A DNA stretch of 64,000 nucleotides. Origin: Arenibacter sp. 6A1. Lineage in GTDB: Bacteria; Bacteroidota; Bacteroidia; Flavobacteriales; Flavobacteriaceae. The translations under genes and the position numbers were made by a program. The notes beneath the pieces were generated by a model. That model was not told where the DNA came from and ran no database searches. It worked only from the letters and a program-made list of their open reading frames with translations. This document shows positions 49,349-58,483 of this stretch, piece after piece. Each line of letters opens with the position of its first letter. Positions within the stretch are counted from its first letter, which is position 1. Where the stretch lies: NCBI RefSeq assembly GCF_012272855.1, contig NZ_JAAXCQ010000008.1:124001-188000 (forward strand), read 5' to 3'.

Positions 49349-50047
49349 TTATTTTTTTCTTACCGTCAACTGTTCTATTCTTTTCTCATAGTCTTTTCCT
49401 TGAAAAATTCGTTGAACAAATATACCGGGCACATGAATTTCATTGGGGTCCAAGGATCCTGCTGGCAAGAGTTCTTCTACTTCGGCCACGGTAATTGTTG
49501 CCGCCCCGCACATAGCCGGATTAAAGTTCCGTGCCGTTCCCTTAAAAATCAGGTTACCGGCCTCATCGCCTTTCCATGCCTTTACAAAGGAAAAATCGGC
49601 TTTAAAAGCCTCTTCCAAAACGTACATTTTACCGTTAAACTCTCTGGTTTCTTTACCTTCGGCCACCTCGGTGCCATAGCCTGCGGGTGTATAGAAAGCA
49701 GGGAAACCGGCCTGTGCGGCCCTGCATTTTTCTGCCAAGGTACCTTGAGGGGTCAATTCTACTTCCAATTCCCCACTGAGCATCTGTCGTTCAAACTCAT
49801 CGTTTTCCCCCACATAGGAAGAAATCATTTTTCGGATCTGATGTTTGTGCAACAATAGCCCAAGGCCAAAATCGTCTACCCCGGCATTGTTGGAAATACA
49901 GGTAATATCCTTTACCCCTATCTTCACCAGTTCCGCAATTATATTTTCCGGAATACCACACAATCCAAATCCACCTACCATAAAGGTCATTCCATCCTTT
50001 ATTCCCTTTAATGCTTCTTCTACGTTTGCAACAGTTTTCCGTATCAT
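49349..50047 (-). CDS. 3-oxoacid CoA-transferase, subunit A
   Basis: 232 residues from ATG 50047 (a TTG three codons earlier is possible). CoA-binding [15 protein letters not shown] is at the N-terminus; TFAEKC-like [19 protein letters not shown] and RTFNP-like [12 protein letters not shown] follow. Same strand as subunit B but 688 bp upstream of it. Confidence 0.95.
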   Translation of the reverse strand: MIRKTVANVEEALKGIKDGMTFMVGGFGLCGIPENIIAELVKIGVKDITCISNNAGVDDFGLGLLLHKHQIRKMISSYVGENDEFERQMLSGELEVELTPQGTLAEKCRAAQAGFPAFYTPAGYGTEVAEGKETREFNGKMYVLEEAFKADFSFVKAWKGDEAGNLIFKGTARNFNPAMCGAATITVAEVEELLPAGSLDPNEIHVPGIFVQRIFQGKDYEKRIEQLTVRKK

Positions 50048-50114
50048 CCTTATCAATTGTTAAAAGTTCTATGCATTTAGCAGTATGCCGATGCTCTAAA
50101 ATACAGATTTTTTA

Positions 50115-50154
50115 ACAAAAAAAGCCCTTAACTTTTAGATAAAAGTAAGGGCTT
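50115..50154 (-). terminator. Second terminator downstream of the PBP1A gene
   Basis: On the minus strand AGCCCTTACTTTT pairs with AAAAGTTAAGGGCT around ATCT, followed by seven Ts (50122-50116). Confidence 0.8.
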
Positions 50155-50202
50155 AATTTCTGAGGTTCCGTGCACTATCCAAGGAACCAAACTGGTATTG
50201 CT

Positions 50203-50230
50203 ATAAAAAAAATATCCCGTCAGTGACGGG
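50203..50230 (-). terminator. First terminator downstream of the PBP1A gene
   Basis: CCCGTC and GACGGG arms (50216-50230) followed on the minus strand by ATATTTTTTTT. With the hairpin at 50122-50154 it forms a tandem pair before scoA. Confidence 0.85.
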
Positions 50231-50253
50231 ACATTTCTATTGGTATGTAATTT

Positions 50254-52590
50254 TTAAAAATCTAAATCGTCATCGGTATCAATAAGGTCATCGCTTTCCG
50301 ATTCGGTATCCGAACAGTCGACGTTTAGGGAGAGTTCCTCTGGTCTTACAAAGTCTTCTTTAGATACCCCAATATCCTCATTGGCATAATTCTTTTTCAT
50401 ATATAATCCCCAAATTGGCAAGGCCATCGAGGCTCCCTGTCCGTAGGTAATAGTCCTAAAGTGCGTAGCCCTATCTTCGCCACCAACCCATACTCCTGTC
50501 ACCAAATTGGGCACCATTCCCATAAACCAGCCATCACTTTGGTTTTGAGTGGTTCCGGTCTTCCCGGCAATAGGGTTTGTAAAGGCATAGGGATATCCGG
50601 TAATAATTTCCTCGTACATCTTATTATACTTTTCGGCACCGGTAGTTCTTAATCGCGTACCCGATCCTCCTTGGGTTACCCCAGACATCAGGTCAACCAT
50701 GGCATAGGCCACATCGCTACTGAGTACATCCCTGGTTACCGGAACATATTCGTAAAGTACAGTCCCATTTTTATCTTCTATTCTGGTGACCATTACTGGT
50801 TTTACATACACCCCCTGATTGGCAAAGGTACCATAGGCCCCTACCATCTCGTATACGGTAAGATCGGCAGTTCCCAAACCAATAGAGGCTACTTCTGGAA
50901 GATTCCCGGTAAGACCTAGGTTTTTAGCCATAGAAGCTACCGCGGTGGGTCCTACCTTGTCCGTTAATTGGGCCGTAATGGTATTTACGGAATTTGCCAA
51001 AGCCTGCTTTAACGTCAGCATTTCCCCACTGTACTTTCCATTGGAGTTTTTAGGGCACCAAGGTTCCGGGTTCCCGTATTTATTGGCTTCCACACAATAA
51101 TGTATATCTGGAAGAACATCGCAGGGAGACAAACGCAACTGATCAATGGCGGCAGCATATACAAATGGCTTAAAGGTAGAACCTACCTGTCTGGCCCCTT
51201 GTTTTACGTTGTCGTATTGAAAGTGCTTATAATCTACTCCCCCAACCCAAGCTTTTATATGGCCTGTTTGCGGTTCCATAGACATCATAGCTGTTCTAAG
51301 GAAAGACTTGTAATAGCGAATAGAATCTATAGGTTTCATCACCGTATCCTTTTCTCTGCTTTCGCTGTTCCAATCGAATACCGTCATGGGTGTAGGCTGA
51401 TAAAAAGATTCACGGATTTCCTTGTCAGACTTCCCCTCTCTTTTCATAATCCTCCATCTAGGAGAGTTCTTTATGGCTCTTTCCATGATACGGTCGGCCT
51501 CCCCCGGATTTTCTTCTATAAAAGGGGCCGTTTTATTTCTGTCGGGCGTATTTTGATGAAAGAATTCCGCTTGTAATTTCTTCATATGCGCCACCACGGC
51601 CTCTTCTGCATTACGCTGCATACGAGAGTCTATGGTCGTATAGATTTTTAGGCCGTCCAAATTGATATTATAGCGGTTTCGTTCTCCTTCTAGGGCTGGT
51701 TTAGGGTTCTTATCAATCCAATCTTTCATGAACTTTTTAAGTTCCATCCTAAAATAAGTCGCCAATCCTTCGCTATGGGATTCAGGGTTAAAATTGATCT
51801 CCATTTTTAAGGCCTGAAGCGAATCTTTCTCTGCTTGGGTGATATAGCCGTATTTGGCCATCTGTGCCAAGACCGTATTCCTTCGGTTAAGCACTAGGGC
51901 TTCTCTACGTCTTGGATTGTAGTAAGAAGAATTCTTTAACATCCCTACCAAAACGGCGGACTCCTCTATTTTTAGTTTTTGTGGTTCTTTCCCAAAATAA
52001 ATCTTGGCTGCCGATCTAATACCGTCTGCACTATAGTTAAAATCATAGGTATTTAGGTACATGGCTATGATTTCTTCCTTGGTATACTGTCTTTCCAGAC
52101 GTATCGCAATCACCCATTCTTTAATTTTTTGGATAATCGTTTCAAAGGTATTTTTAGAACGCACCCCCACAAATAGTAGTCTTGCCAACTGCTGTGAAAT
52201 GGTACTGGCCCCTCCTCTAGAACCCATAAAAACTGCAGCCCTAAGGGTTCCTTTGGCATCTATCCCAGAATGTTGGTAATACCGGGCATCTTCGGTAGCT
52301 ACCAATGCCTGAACGATGTTTTCGGGAAGATCTTCAAAATTTACCGGAGTACGGTTGTCTGCCAAGTAATATTTCCCAAGGGTTTCCCCGTCCGCAGAAA
52401 TGATTTCCGAGGCTAAATTTGTTTGAGGGTTCTCTAAACTCTCAAAGGTAGGCATCTCTCCCAACCCCCCTTCTGAGGCTATGAAAAAGATTAAAACTAC
52501 AGATAAAACACCGGTTAGGAACAGTATCCAAAACCATTTGATGAATTTAAAAAAACTGGTATTCTTTTTTTTCTTTGATTCGGTTGCCAT
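50254..52590 (-). CDS. Class A penicillin-binding protein (PBP1A)
   Basis: 778 residues. Short cytoplasmic tail, transmembrane helix (about 18-38), GT51 glycosyltransferase domain with catalytic Glu100 in VATEDARYYQHSGID, then the transpeptidase with Ser471 in GSTFKPF, the SVN motif (NSVNTIT) and KTGTTQN. Acidic Ser/Asp C-terminal tail. Polymerises and crosslinks peptidoglycan. 5 bp after gldH, so co-transcribed with it. Confidence 0.97.
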   Translation of the reverse strand: MATESKKKKNTSFFKFIKWFWILFLTGVLSVVLIFFIASEGGLGEMPTFESLENPQTNLASEIISADGETLGKYYLADNRTPVNFEDLPENIVQALVATEDARYYQHSGIDAKGTLRAAVFMGSRGGASTISQQLARLLFVGVRSKNTFETIIQKIKEWVIAIRLERQYTKEEIIAMYLNTYDFNYSADGIRSAAKIYFGKEPQKLKIEESAVLVGMLKNSSYYNPRRREALVLNRRNTVLAQMAKYGYITQAEKDSLQALKMEINFNPESHSEGLATYFRMELKKFMKDWIDKNPKPALEGERNRYNINLDGLKIYTTIDSRMQRNAEEAVVAHMKKLQAEFFHQNTPDRNKTAPFIEENPGEADRIMERAIKNSPRWRIMKREGKSDKEIRESFYQPTPMTVFDWNSESREKDTVMKPIDSIRYYKSFLRTAMMSMEPQTGHIKAWVGGVDYKHFQYDNVKQGARQVGSTFKPFVYAAAIDQLRLSPCDVLPDIHYCVEANKYGNPEPWCPKNSNGKYSGEMLTLKQALANSVNTITAQLTDKVGPTAVASMAKNLGLTGNLPEVASIGLGTADLTVYEMVGAYGTFANQGVYVKPVMVTRIEDKNGTVLYEYVPVTRDVLSSDVAYAMVDLMSGVTQGGSGTRLRTTGAEKYNKMYEEIITGYPYAFTNPIAGKTGTTQNQSDGWFMGMVPNLVTGVWVGGEDRATHFRTITYGQGASMALPIWGLYMKKNYANEDIGVSKEDFVRPEELSLNVDCSDTESESDDLIDTDDDLDF

Positions 52591-52595
52591 AAAAC

Positions 52596-53081
52596 CTATC
52601 GATTACTTTTTTCTATTTGGTATCCCACGTCGGTAATACCTTCTAATTCTACAAGGCCGTCTACGCTGCCATTTTTTCGCATGGCATGCATTACTTCTAA
52701 GGTATACGCTCCCGATGACGGTAATAGGAGGTTTTCTTTATACCACAATTTATTTTCCTTTAGACTTCCGTAACCGCTGCCCAGCCATTGACCGTTGGGC
52801 TTGGCCATTTCGTATTCTAAGGTGTCCCTAACCATATTGCCATCGGGCATTGTTAGGGTCGCTATTAAAAAAAGGTTGCTATAGGCATACGTATTATCAT
52901 TTCTAACAGCCAGGAACAAATTGTATGGTTGCAGGGTATCTAGATCCTTAAAAGTAAACTGCATAATGCTGTCCTTGTGCCACCCATTGTCATCAGTAGC
53001 TTTAAACGCTGATCGCAACGGGGGTTCGCCACAAGAAACCAATACTACCGCTCCTATGAGTGCCCAAAAAATCCTAAGCAT
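52596..53081 (-). CDS. gldH: Gliding motility lipoprotein GldH
   Basis: 161 residues from ATG 53081. Lipobox LVSC (Cys17). HKDSIMQFTFKDLDTLQPYNLFLAVRNDNTYAYSNLFLI and DTLEYEMAKPNGQWLGSGYG fit GldH, which is needed for flavobacterial gliding. The upstream ricT gene ends 8 bp inside its start, so translation is coupled; a longer frame to 53234 overlaps ricT and is rejected. Confidence 0.9.
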   Translation of the reverse strand: MLRIFWALIGAVVLVSCGEPPLRSAFKATDDNGWHKDSIMQFTFKDLDTLQPYNLFLAVRNDNTYAYSNLFLIATLTMPDGNMVRDTLEYEMAKPNGQWLGSGYGSLKENKLWYKENLLLPSSGAYTLEVMHAMRKNGSVDGLVELEGITDVGYQIEKSNR

Positions 53082-54255
53082 TATTTGCTGGTTTTTTTCT
53101 GAAATTTGTTCTTTTCTTATTCTTGTTCCTGTTCTTGTTATTGTTGTTCCTGCGCTTTTTAGGCTTATCGAAACGGGTAAGGCTGTCTTGCCCCACAACA
53201 TTTTCGAATACTTTTTCTGCTTCTTCCTGAACATTTTCCAAGGCGTATTCTTCCAAACTAGCCACCTTTTCTCTTTTCTTGTTCTTTTCCAAGATTTCGT
53301 TTACGTGGTCTTTGGACAACATATGCCAATTAGCGGGCTCGTCTTTATACGAAAACCAAAGGGCAGCTTTAAAGATATCCACTTTCTGACAAAAGGCCAT
53401 TCCCTTCTCGGTAAACAACCTCGTATCCTGTCCTGGAAAGTCCTTTAAGGCATCTAAGTACACATCGAGCTCGTAGTTCAAACAACATTTAAGTTTTCCA
53501 CATTGCCCTGCTAATTTCTGAGGGTTTAGGGAAAGTTGCTGATACCGTGCCGCCGAAGTACTTACGGACCTAAAATCTGTCAACCAGGTAGAGCAGCACA
53601 ATTCGCGGCCACAAGAACCAATACCTCCCAAACGTTGGGCTTCTTGGCGGTAGCCTATTTGACGCATTTCTATACGGATCCCAAAAGCCTTGGCCATATC
53701 CTTGATCAGCTGACGGAAATCGACCCTGTCTTCTGCGGTATAGTAAAAAGTAGCTTTGGAACCATCGCCTTGGAATTCTACATCGGAGATTTTCATCTGT
53801 AGCTTAAGCACAATGGCTATTTCCCTGGCGCGTTTTTTAATTTCGTCCTCCCTATCCCGACATTTTTGCCAAATATCGATATCCTTTTGCGAGGCTTTTC
53901 TATAAAGCACGGGGAGTTCCGGATTGGTATAATCCTCTTTTTTCTTTTTCATCTGTACCCGTACCAGTTCCCCGGTCAAGGTTACCATTCCTACATCGTG
54001 TCCGGTAGCTGCCTGTGTGGCCACTACATCCCCGATAGAAAGTGATAGGTTCTCAGAATTCCTAAAGAACTCTTTTCTACTATTTTTAAAACGGACTTCC
54101 ACACAGTCAAATGGTTTTTCGCCATTTGGGAGTGTCATATTGGAAAGCCAATCAAAAACCGTCAATTTATTACAGCCATCAGTGCCGCAAGTACCATTGT
54201 TCTTGCATCCACGTGGCTGTCCGTCCTTAGCGGTTGAACAACTGCTACAACCCAT
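53074..54255 (-). CDS. ricT: PSP1-domain protein, RicT-like
   Basis: 393 residues. Begins MGCSSCSTAKDGQPRGCKNNGTC-like Cys-rich motif, then a PSP1 domain containing FRQLIKDMAKAFGIRIEMRQIG and the Cys motifs GIGSCGRELCCSTWL and GKLKCCLNYE, which bind Fe-S clusters in B. subtilis RicT. C-terminal tail is Lys/Arg/Asn-rich. In Firmicutes RicT with RicA and RicF promotes RNA processing; the partners are not in the window. Overlaps gldH, a common flavobacterial pair. Confidence 0.88.
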   Translation of the reverse strand: MGCSSCSTAKDGQPRGCKNNGTCGTDGCNKLTVFDWLSNMTLPNGEKPFDCVEVRFKNSRKEFFRNSENLSLSIGDVVATQAATGHDVGMVTLTGELVRVQMKKKKEDYTNPELPVLYRKASQKDIDIWQKCRDREDEIKKRAREIAIVLKLQMKISDVEFQGDGSKATFYYTAEDRVDFRQLIKDMAKAFGIRIEMRQIGYRQEAQRLGGIGSCGRELCCSTWLTDFRSVSTSAARYQQLSLNPQKLAGQCGKLKCCLNYELDVYLDALKDFPGQDTRLFTEKGMAFCQKVDIFKAALWFSYKDEPANWHMLSKDHVNEILEKNKKREKVASLEEYALENVQEEAEKVFENVVGQDSLTRFDKPKKRRNNNNKNRNKNKKRTNFRKKPANNA

Positions 54256-54268
54256 ATTTAGTATGTTG

Positions 54269-54300
54269 ATTTAGGAAGTACCAAAAAGTACTTCCTAAAT
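54269..54300 (-). other. 13-bp perfect hairpin just upstream of ricT
   Basis: ATTTAGGAAGTAC (54269-54281) pairs perfectly with GTACTTCCTAAAT (54288-54300). It lies 13 bp before the ricT ATG and 85 bp after trhO, without a T-run. It may be a leader structure controlling ricT/gldH/PBP1A, or the 3' end of trhO mRNA. Confidence 0.5.
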
Positions 54301-54385
54301 TTGATTCATAAATTTATTAGACGTAAAGATAGTATAAATTGTGCCAGTTTGGAAAAGTATATCGGGAGAAGCCCTATGGGGTAGA

Positions 54386-55417
54386 TTACTTCTTAAACTT
54401 TAACACTTCAGAACGTCCTTTTTTAAAGATTTTATTGCTGACGGTTTTTCCTTTTCTAAGCTTTTTCTGCTCTTCGAACGGAAGGGCATGTATGTCCTTA
54501 CAGTCTACAGAACAGCAGTTATCCATGGCCTCAGCACAAGTTTCGCACTGAATAAACAGTAAATGACAAGCCTCATTGGCGCAATTTACATGCGTATCAC
54601 ACGGGCTTCCACACTGGTGGCAATTAGCGATAACATCTTCGGTAATCCGTTCTCCCCTACGATGGTCGAATACGAAGTTTTTACCTAGAAATTTATTCTC
54701 TAGTTTTTTGTTGGTTACTTGGCGGGTGTACTCAATAATACCCCCTTCTAGTTGGTACACATTTTTAAAGCCTTTGTGCTTGTAGTAGGCACTGGCCTTT
54801 TCGCAACGGATACCTCCGGTACAATACATCACCAGTTTTTTGTCTTCTTTATGTTCGGCCAAATCCTTTTCAATAATATCCAAGGAATCCCTAAAGGTAT
54901 CCACATCGGGGGTAATGGCGTTTTTAAACCTTCCAATCTCACTCTCGTAATGGTTTCGCATATCTACCAAAACGGTATTGGGGTCTTCAATAAGCTCGTT
55001 AAACTTCTCCGCATCTACGTGTATCCCTTTGTTGGTCACGTCAAATGCATTGTCCTCCAGCCCATCGGCAACAATCTTTTCGCGCACCTTCACCTTTAGT
55101 TTTAGGAAGGACATATTATCTTGTTCTATGGCGATGTTTAAGCGCACATTTTCCAAGAAAGTTATACTGTCCAGGTGTTCTTTAAAGGCTTCAAAATTCT
55201 CTGCAGGAACAGACAACTGTGCATTAATTCCCTCGTGGGCCACGTATATTCTGCCCAAAACATCGAGCTCGTTCCAACGAATAAATAAGTGGTTACGAAA
55301 TATAGACGGATTCCCGATTTGTGCGTATTTGTAGAAAGAAATCGTTAGGCGTTCTTGCCCAGCCTCTTCAATAAGAGCCGCTCTCTCCTTAGCACTTAGC
55401 GTATTGTACAGTTGCAT
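54386..55417 (-). CDS. trhO: tRNA uridine(34) hydroxylase TrhO (rhodanese family)
   Basis: 343 residues. N-terminal acylphosphatase-like domain (about 20-115), rhodanese domain with YCTGGIRCEKASA (Cys199, Cys205), and a C-terminal Cys-rich zinc-ribbon region (ANCHQCGSPCDTHVNC, CETCAE). Oxygen-dependent 5-hydroxylation of U34 in tRNA. C-terminal tail is Lys-rich. Confidence 0.95.
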   Translation of the reverse strand: MQLYNTLSAKERAALIEEAGQERLTISFYKYAQIGNPSIFRNHLFIRWNELDVLGRIYVAHEGINAQLSVPAENFEAFKEHLDSITFLENVRLNIAIEQDNMSFLKLKVKVREKIVADGLEDNAFDVTNKGIHVDAEKFNELIEDPNTVLVDMRNHYESEIGRFKNAITPDVDTFRDSLDIIEKDLAEHKEDKKLVMYCTGGIRCEKASAYYKHKGFKNVYQLEGGIIEYTRQVTNKKLENKFLGKNFVFDHRRGERITEDVIANCHQCGSPCDTHVNCANEACHLLFIQCETCAEAMDNCCSVDCKDIHALPFEEQKKLRKGKTVSNKIFKKGRSEVLKFKK

Positions 55418-55877
55418 GCTATACTAATATTTTTAAGTTAAAGAATAATTTTACAGCTGCAAAAATAAAACTTATCCCTCGGCCTAAAAAGGATATTGTC
55501 ACTTTTTATAGGGAGACGCTTCTTGCTGGCCATCATCCGTGCTTGGGCGTTCCCCTATCGGGTCGCTCTTTCCGCTGTATCTTTTTTAGCCGCCTGCGGC
55601 CGCCAAAAAAGGATGCCGCTGCAATAGCTAACGCTTTTCAGTGAACAATAAACAATTAGCAATTAACAATAGTGTACGTCCCTGATCAGCGTTGACCGCT
55701 TGTACACCTTAGGTCCATGCATCTTCTTACTCTAGCAGCACCTTTTAGCAAGCTATCAGGCCGTGCCACTTATATATAGCTAAGAGGTTATATACGCAGT
55801 TTAGTCCTGATATATTTATTTGCCCACTCAACTTAGAGGTATAATCGCTCTTTTTGTTAAATTCCTTACCTTAACTA
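55418..55877. other. Upstream flank of the RAYT gene
   Basis: 460 bp holding palindromic repeat copy 4 (55543-55634), then AT-rich sequence with short AACAAT-type repeats (about 55640-55668). No gene recognised before 55878. Confidence 0.6.
55543..55634 (+). repeat. Composite palindromic repeat, copy 4 (left flank of RAYT)
   Basis: TTGGGCGTTCCCC at the left, AGCTAACGC at the right. Central hairpin: CTTTTTTaGCCG-CCTG-CGGCcgccAAAAAAG. The arms differ from copies 2, 3 and 5, yet fold. Confidence 0.85.
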
Positions 55878-56594
55878 GTGGACAGTAAATGGTATAGGCA
55901 ACGAGTAAGAAACATTGACTACAAAATTGCATTAGGAAAAATCATTATAGAACTTGCTTCCAAGGGAAAAGGATTATACTCCTACGAGTATGTTGTTAGA
56001 GAAGATAAAAGCAACAAAGAAAAACAAGAAATAAAATGGCGGATAAATTCAATAACATATAGAATACCGTCTGCCCGTTTACAATCGTGGGATTATGGTA
56101 ACAGTGGATTATATTTTATAACAATCTGTACCAAAAATCGCGAACATTATTTTGGTAAAATTTTAAATGTTGAAATGCATTTGTCAGAAATTGGGAAAAT
56201 TGTAAAATCAGAATGGACCAAAACATTTGATATGCGCCCTGATATGAATTTGAAAATAGATGAATACGTTGTTATGCCCAACCATTTTCACGCAATAATT
56301 ATGATTGGTGAAAACCGATATAATACCGGTGATGGCAATGGTACCGATACGGACGCAATGCGCGGTACCGATTCCAAAACCAACCAATTCGGTCCGCAAT
56401 CAAAAAATTTGGCATCCGTAATTCGTGGGTTTAAAATTGGGGTAACCACGAACGCGCGTAAAATAAACCCTGATTTTGCCTGGCAACCGCGTTTTCACGA
56501 TCACATCATTAGAAACAACGTATCATTAGAAAAAATCCGAAATTATATCATCAACAATCCTACCCGATGGAAGGCTGATAAATTTCATAATTGA
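55878..56594 (+). CDS. REP-associated tyrosine transposase (Y1_Tnp/IS200-like), start region disrupted
   Basis: The HUH nuclease core is intact: WDYGNSGLYFITICTKNREHYFG, VVMPNHFHAIIMIG (metal His136/His138) and the catalytic-Tyr segment YIINNPTRW (Tyr223). The open frame begins with an atypical GTG at 55878, and about its first 55 residues match nothing typical. In another frame ATG 56036 reads MADKFNN then stops, and the familiar YRIPSARLQSWDYG continues in the main frame. So the original start was probably lost by a small indel around 56057. It is a RAYT that may be inactive. No partner transposon ends or resistance genes. Confidence 0.75.
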   Translation: MDSKWYRQRVRNIDYKIALGKIIIELASKGKGLYSYEYVVREDKSNKEKQEIKWRINSITYRIPSARLQSWDYGNSGLYFITICTKNREHYFGKILNVEMHLSEIGKIVKSEWTKTFDMRPDMNLKIDEYVVMPNHFHAIIMIGENRYNTGDGNGTDTDAMRGTDSKTNQFGPQSKNLASVIRGFKIGVTTNARKINPDFAWQPRFHDHIIRNNVSLEKIRNYIINNPTRWKADKFHN

Positions 56595-56695
56595 ATAACA
56601 AAATTAAATTACCAAATTAAAAAAACAATAATATGCCAGTCCCGCAATTCTGCGGAAGAGATACTGATTACATTTTTTATTGTTCCCTGTTTTCC

Positions 56696-56775
56696 GCGTT
56701 AGGGACCGCAGCGGCATCCCCGAAGCGGAGCGAGGGATATAGCGAAGTGCCCGACCCGATAGGGAAACGCCCAAA
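56696..56775 (-). repeat. Composite palindromic repeat, copy 5 (right flank of RAYT)
   Basis: Reads GGGCGTTTCCC to GGTCCCTAACGC on the minus strand; centre ATCCCTCGCTCCGCTTCGGGGAT folds as a hairpin (ATCCC/GGGAT). Inverted relative to copy 4. Confidence 0.85.
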
Positions 56776-56845
56776 AAACTACAATAATAATGAGCTAACC
56801 GATTATGGGGAGGATACTTCCTAGCCAGATCCGGGAAGCCTAAAT

Positions 56846-56878
56846 AAAAAGGGCCCTGGAAAATCCAAAGCCCTTTTA
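56846..56878. terminator. Terminator-like hairpin
   Basis: AAAAGGGC and GCCCTTTT arms with an inner TGGA/TCCA pair. It lies beyond the RAYT repeat and could isolate recA. Confidence 0.65.
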
Positions 56879-57233
56879 TGGTCAATATTTCTTGTATCAA
56901 TTTAGTGGTCTTAACCGCTTAAAATAAAATATTGACCCACCACCTTATTGTCTACCAAAACAATAAGCAAGCATACTTGAGTTAGTTATTTCTTGGATGC
57001 TATATTTCTAAAAAGGTTGCGCTGCAGTTCCAAAAAACTCCAAAAAAACGTTGAAATTCACTGTTTTAAGGTTTTAATACAAGATCTCCTTAAAATCCAC
57101 TTCGTCTTTAGCTGTTTTTAAGGGGGACATTTTACAAAATAAAAAAGGTCTTGATATCTTCTAATAATTTAGTCCTAATAGAGGGGATTATGCAAAAAGA
57201 ATTGGTTATTTTGCAACTCTAATACATTATGAA

Positions 57234-58241
57234 ATGAGTTCTGAGAAAGATGCAAAATTAAAAGCGTTAAAGCTTACCCTTGATAAATTGGATAAAACTT
57301 ACGGTAAAGGTGCCGTCATGAAAATGGGAGATTCCGTGGCTCAAGATATCGAAGTAATTTCTTCGGGTTCCTTGGGTTTAGATGTCGCTTTAGGAGTGGG
57401 CGGTTATCCTCGTGGCAGGGTCATAGAAATTTACGGTCCTGAATCTTCGGGAAAAACTACCCTAACCCTTCACGCCATGGCGGAGGCTCAAAAAAAGGGC
57501 GGTATTGCAGCTTTTATCGATGCAGAACACGCTTTTGATCGTTTTTATGCACAAAAACTAGGAGTAGATATAGACAACCTTATCATTTCTCAGCCCGATA
57601 ACGGAGAGCAGGCATTGGAAATTGCAGACAACCTTATTCGTTCTGGCGCTATTGATATTGTAGTAGTCGATTCTGTTGCCGCTTTGACACCTAAGAGTGA
57701 AATTGAAGGTGAAATGGGCGACTCTAAAATGGGGCTTCACGCTAGGTTAATGTCACAAGCCTTGCGAAAATTAACCAGCTCTATTAGCAAAACAAAATGT
57801 ACCGTAATATTCATTAACCAATTGCGTGAGAAAATTGGGGTGATGTTCGGAAACCCAGAAACGACCACTGGTGGTAACGCGCTTAAGTTTTACGCCTCGG
57901 TACGTTTAGATATCCGTAGGTCTTCGCAAATAAAAGATACCGATGGAGACGTACAAGGAAACAAAACCCGTGTAAAAGTGGTTAAAAACAAAGTGGCCCC
58001 GCCATTTAGAACGGCAGAATTCGACATTATGTACGGAGAGGGTGTTTCTAAAGTAGGGGAGATCATTGACCTTGGGGTTGAGTTCGAAATTATTAAGAAA
58101 AGCGGCTCTTGGTTTAGTTATGGCGATACCAAACTAGGACAAGGAAGAGATGCCGTAAAAAATCTATTGCTAGACAATCCGGAACTTTTTGAAGAACTGG
58201 AACTAAAAATAAAAGAGGCCATCAAAGCCCTGAAAGCATAA
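57234..58241 (+). CDS. recA: Recombinase RecA
   Basis: 335 residues. Walker [10 protein letters not shown], Walker [11 protein letters not shown], RecA signature [14 protein letters not shown] and the L2 loop region [14 protein letters not shown]. Strand exchange and, where present, LexA cleavage. No recX follows. Two terminators in a row lie downstream. Confidence 0.99.
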   Translation: MSSEKDAKLKALKLTLDKLDKTYGKGAVMKMGDSVAQDIEVISSGSLGLDVALGVGGYPRGRVIEIYGPESSGKTTLTLHAMAEAQKKGGIAAFIDAEHAFDRFYAQKLGVDIDNLIISQPDNGEQALEIADNLIRSGAIDIVVVDSVAALTPKSEIEGEMGDSKMGLHARLMSQALRKLTSSISKTKCTVIFINQLREKIGVMFGNPETTTGGNALKFYASVRLDIRRSSQIKDTDGDVQGNKTRVKVVKNKVAPPFRTAEFDIMYGEGVSKVGEIIDLGVEFEIIKKSGSWFSYGDTKLGQGRDAVKNLLLDNPELFEELELKIKEAIKALKA

Positions 58242-58248
58242 CAACAAA

Positions 58249-58273
58249 ATCCCGATACCCTCGGGATTTTTTT
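58249..58273 (+). terminator. recA terminator 1
   Basis: AATCCCGA and TCGGGATT arms around TACCC, then Ts. Starts 8 bp after the recA stop. Confidence 0.9.
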
Positions 58274-58297
58274 ATGCCCCCTCCTACCAAAAAATTA

Positions 58298-58325
58298 ATC
58301 CCGATACGCTCGGGATTTTTTTTTT
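58298..58325 (+). terminator. recA terminator 2 (duplicate)
   Basis: Same arms AATCCCGA/TCGGGATT around TACGC, followed by ten Ts. It appears to be a tandem duplication of the first terminator. Confidence 0.9.
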
Positions 58326-58483
58326 GCCTACACGCAACCTTTAAGCATAAGTTTCATCTAAAAAGAAAAAGCAACTGTTATAAAATGCCGGCCGATAATT
58401 GTACAATAGAAGTACGGTTTAGAAGATGTTGTTTTACCATAGTATAAAAGTCATTTGTAACAAAAACTTAAAAAAAGGACCCC

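Larger units (their letters stand above)
55543..56775 (+). mobile_element. Candidate RAYT-REP unit
   Basis: A tyrosine transposase gene framed by one plus-oriented (55543-55634) and one minus-oriented (56696-56775) composite palindrome, with further copies of the palindrome elsewhere in the window. This is the arrangement of REP-associated tyrosine transposases and REPtrons. No target-site duplication can be judged by eye. Confidence 0.6.
56595..57233. other. Interval between RAYT and recA
   Basis: 639 bp: repeat copy 5 (56696-56775), a terminator-like hairpin at 56846-56878 (AAAAGGGC with GCCCTTTT), and CTTATTGT/ACAATAAG (56944-56951, 56960-56967). A near-consensus TATTTTG at 57206-57212 could serve recA. 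No SOS box could be recognised by eye. Confidence 0.6.

Noticed and set aside
52596-53234. Longer gldH frame from 53234
   Set aside because: It overlaps ricT by 160 bp and hides the lipobox; ATG 53081 is the natural start.
55878-56035. First 50 or so residues of the RAYT frame as a genuine extra domain
   Set aside because: No resemblance to RAYT N-termini, and a typical start exists in another frame at 56036; treated as read-through of noncoding sequence.
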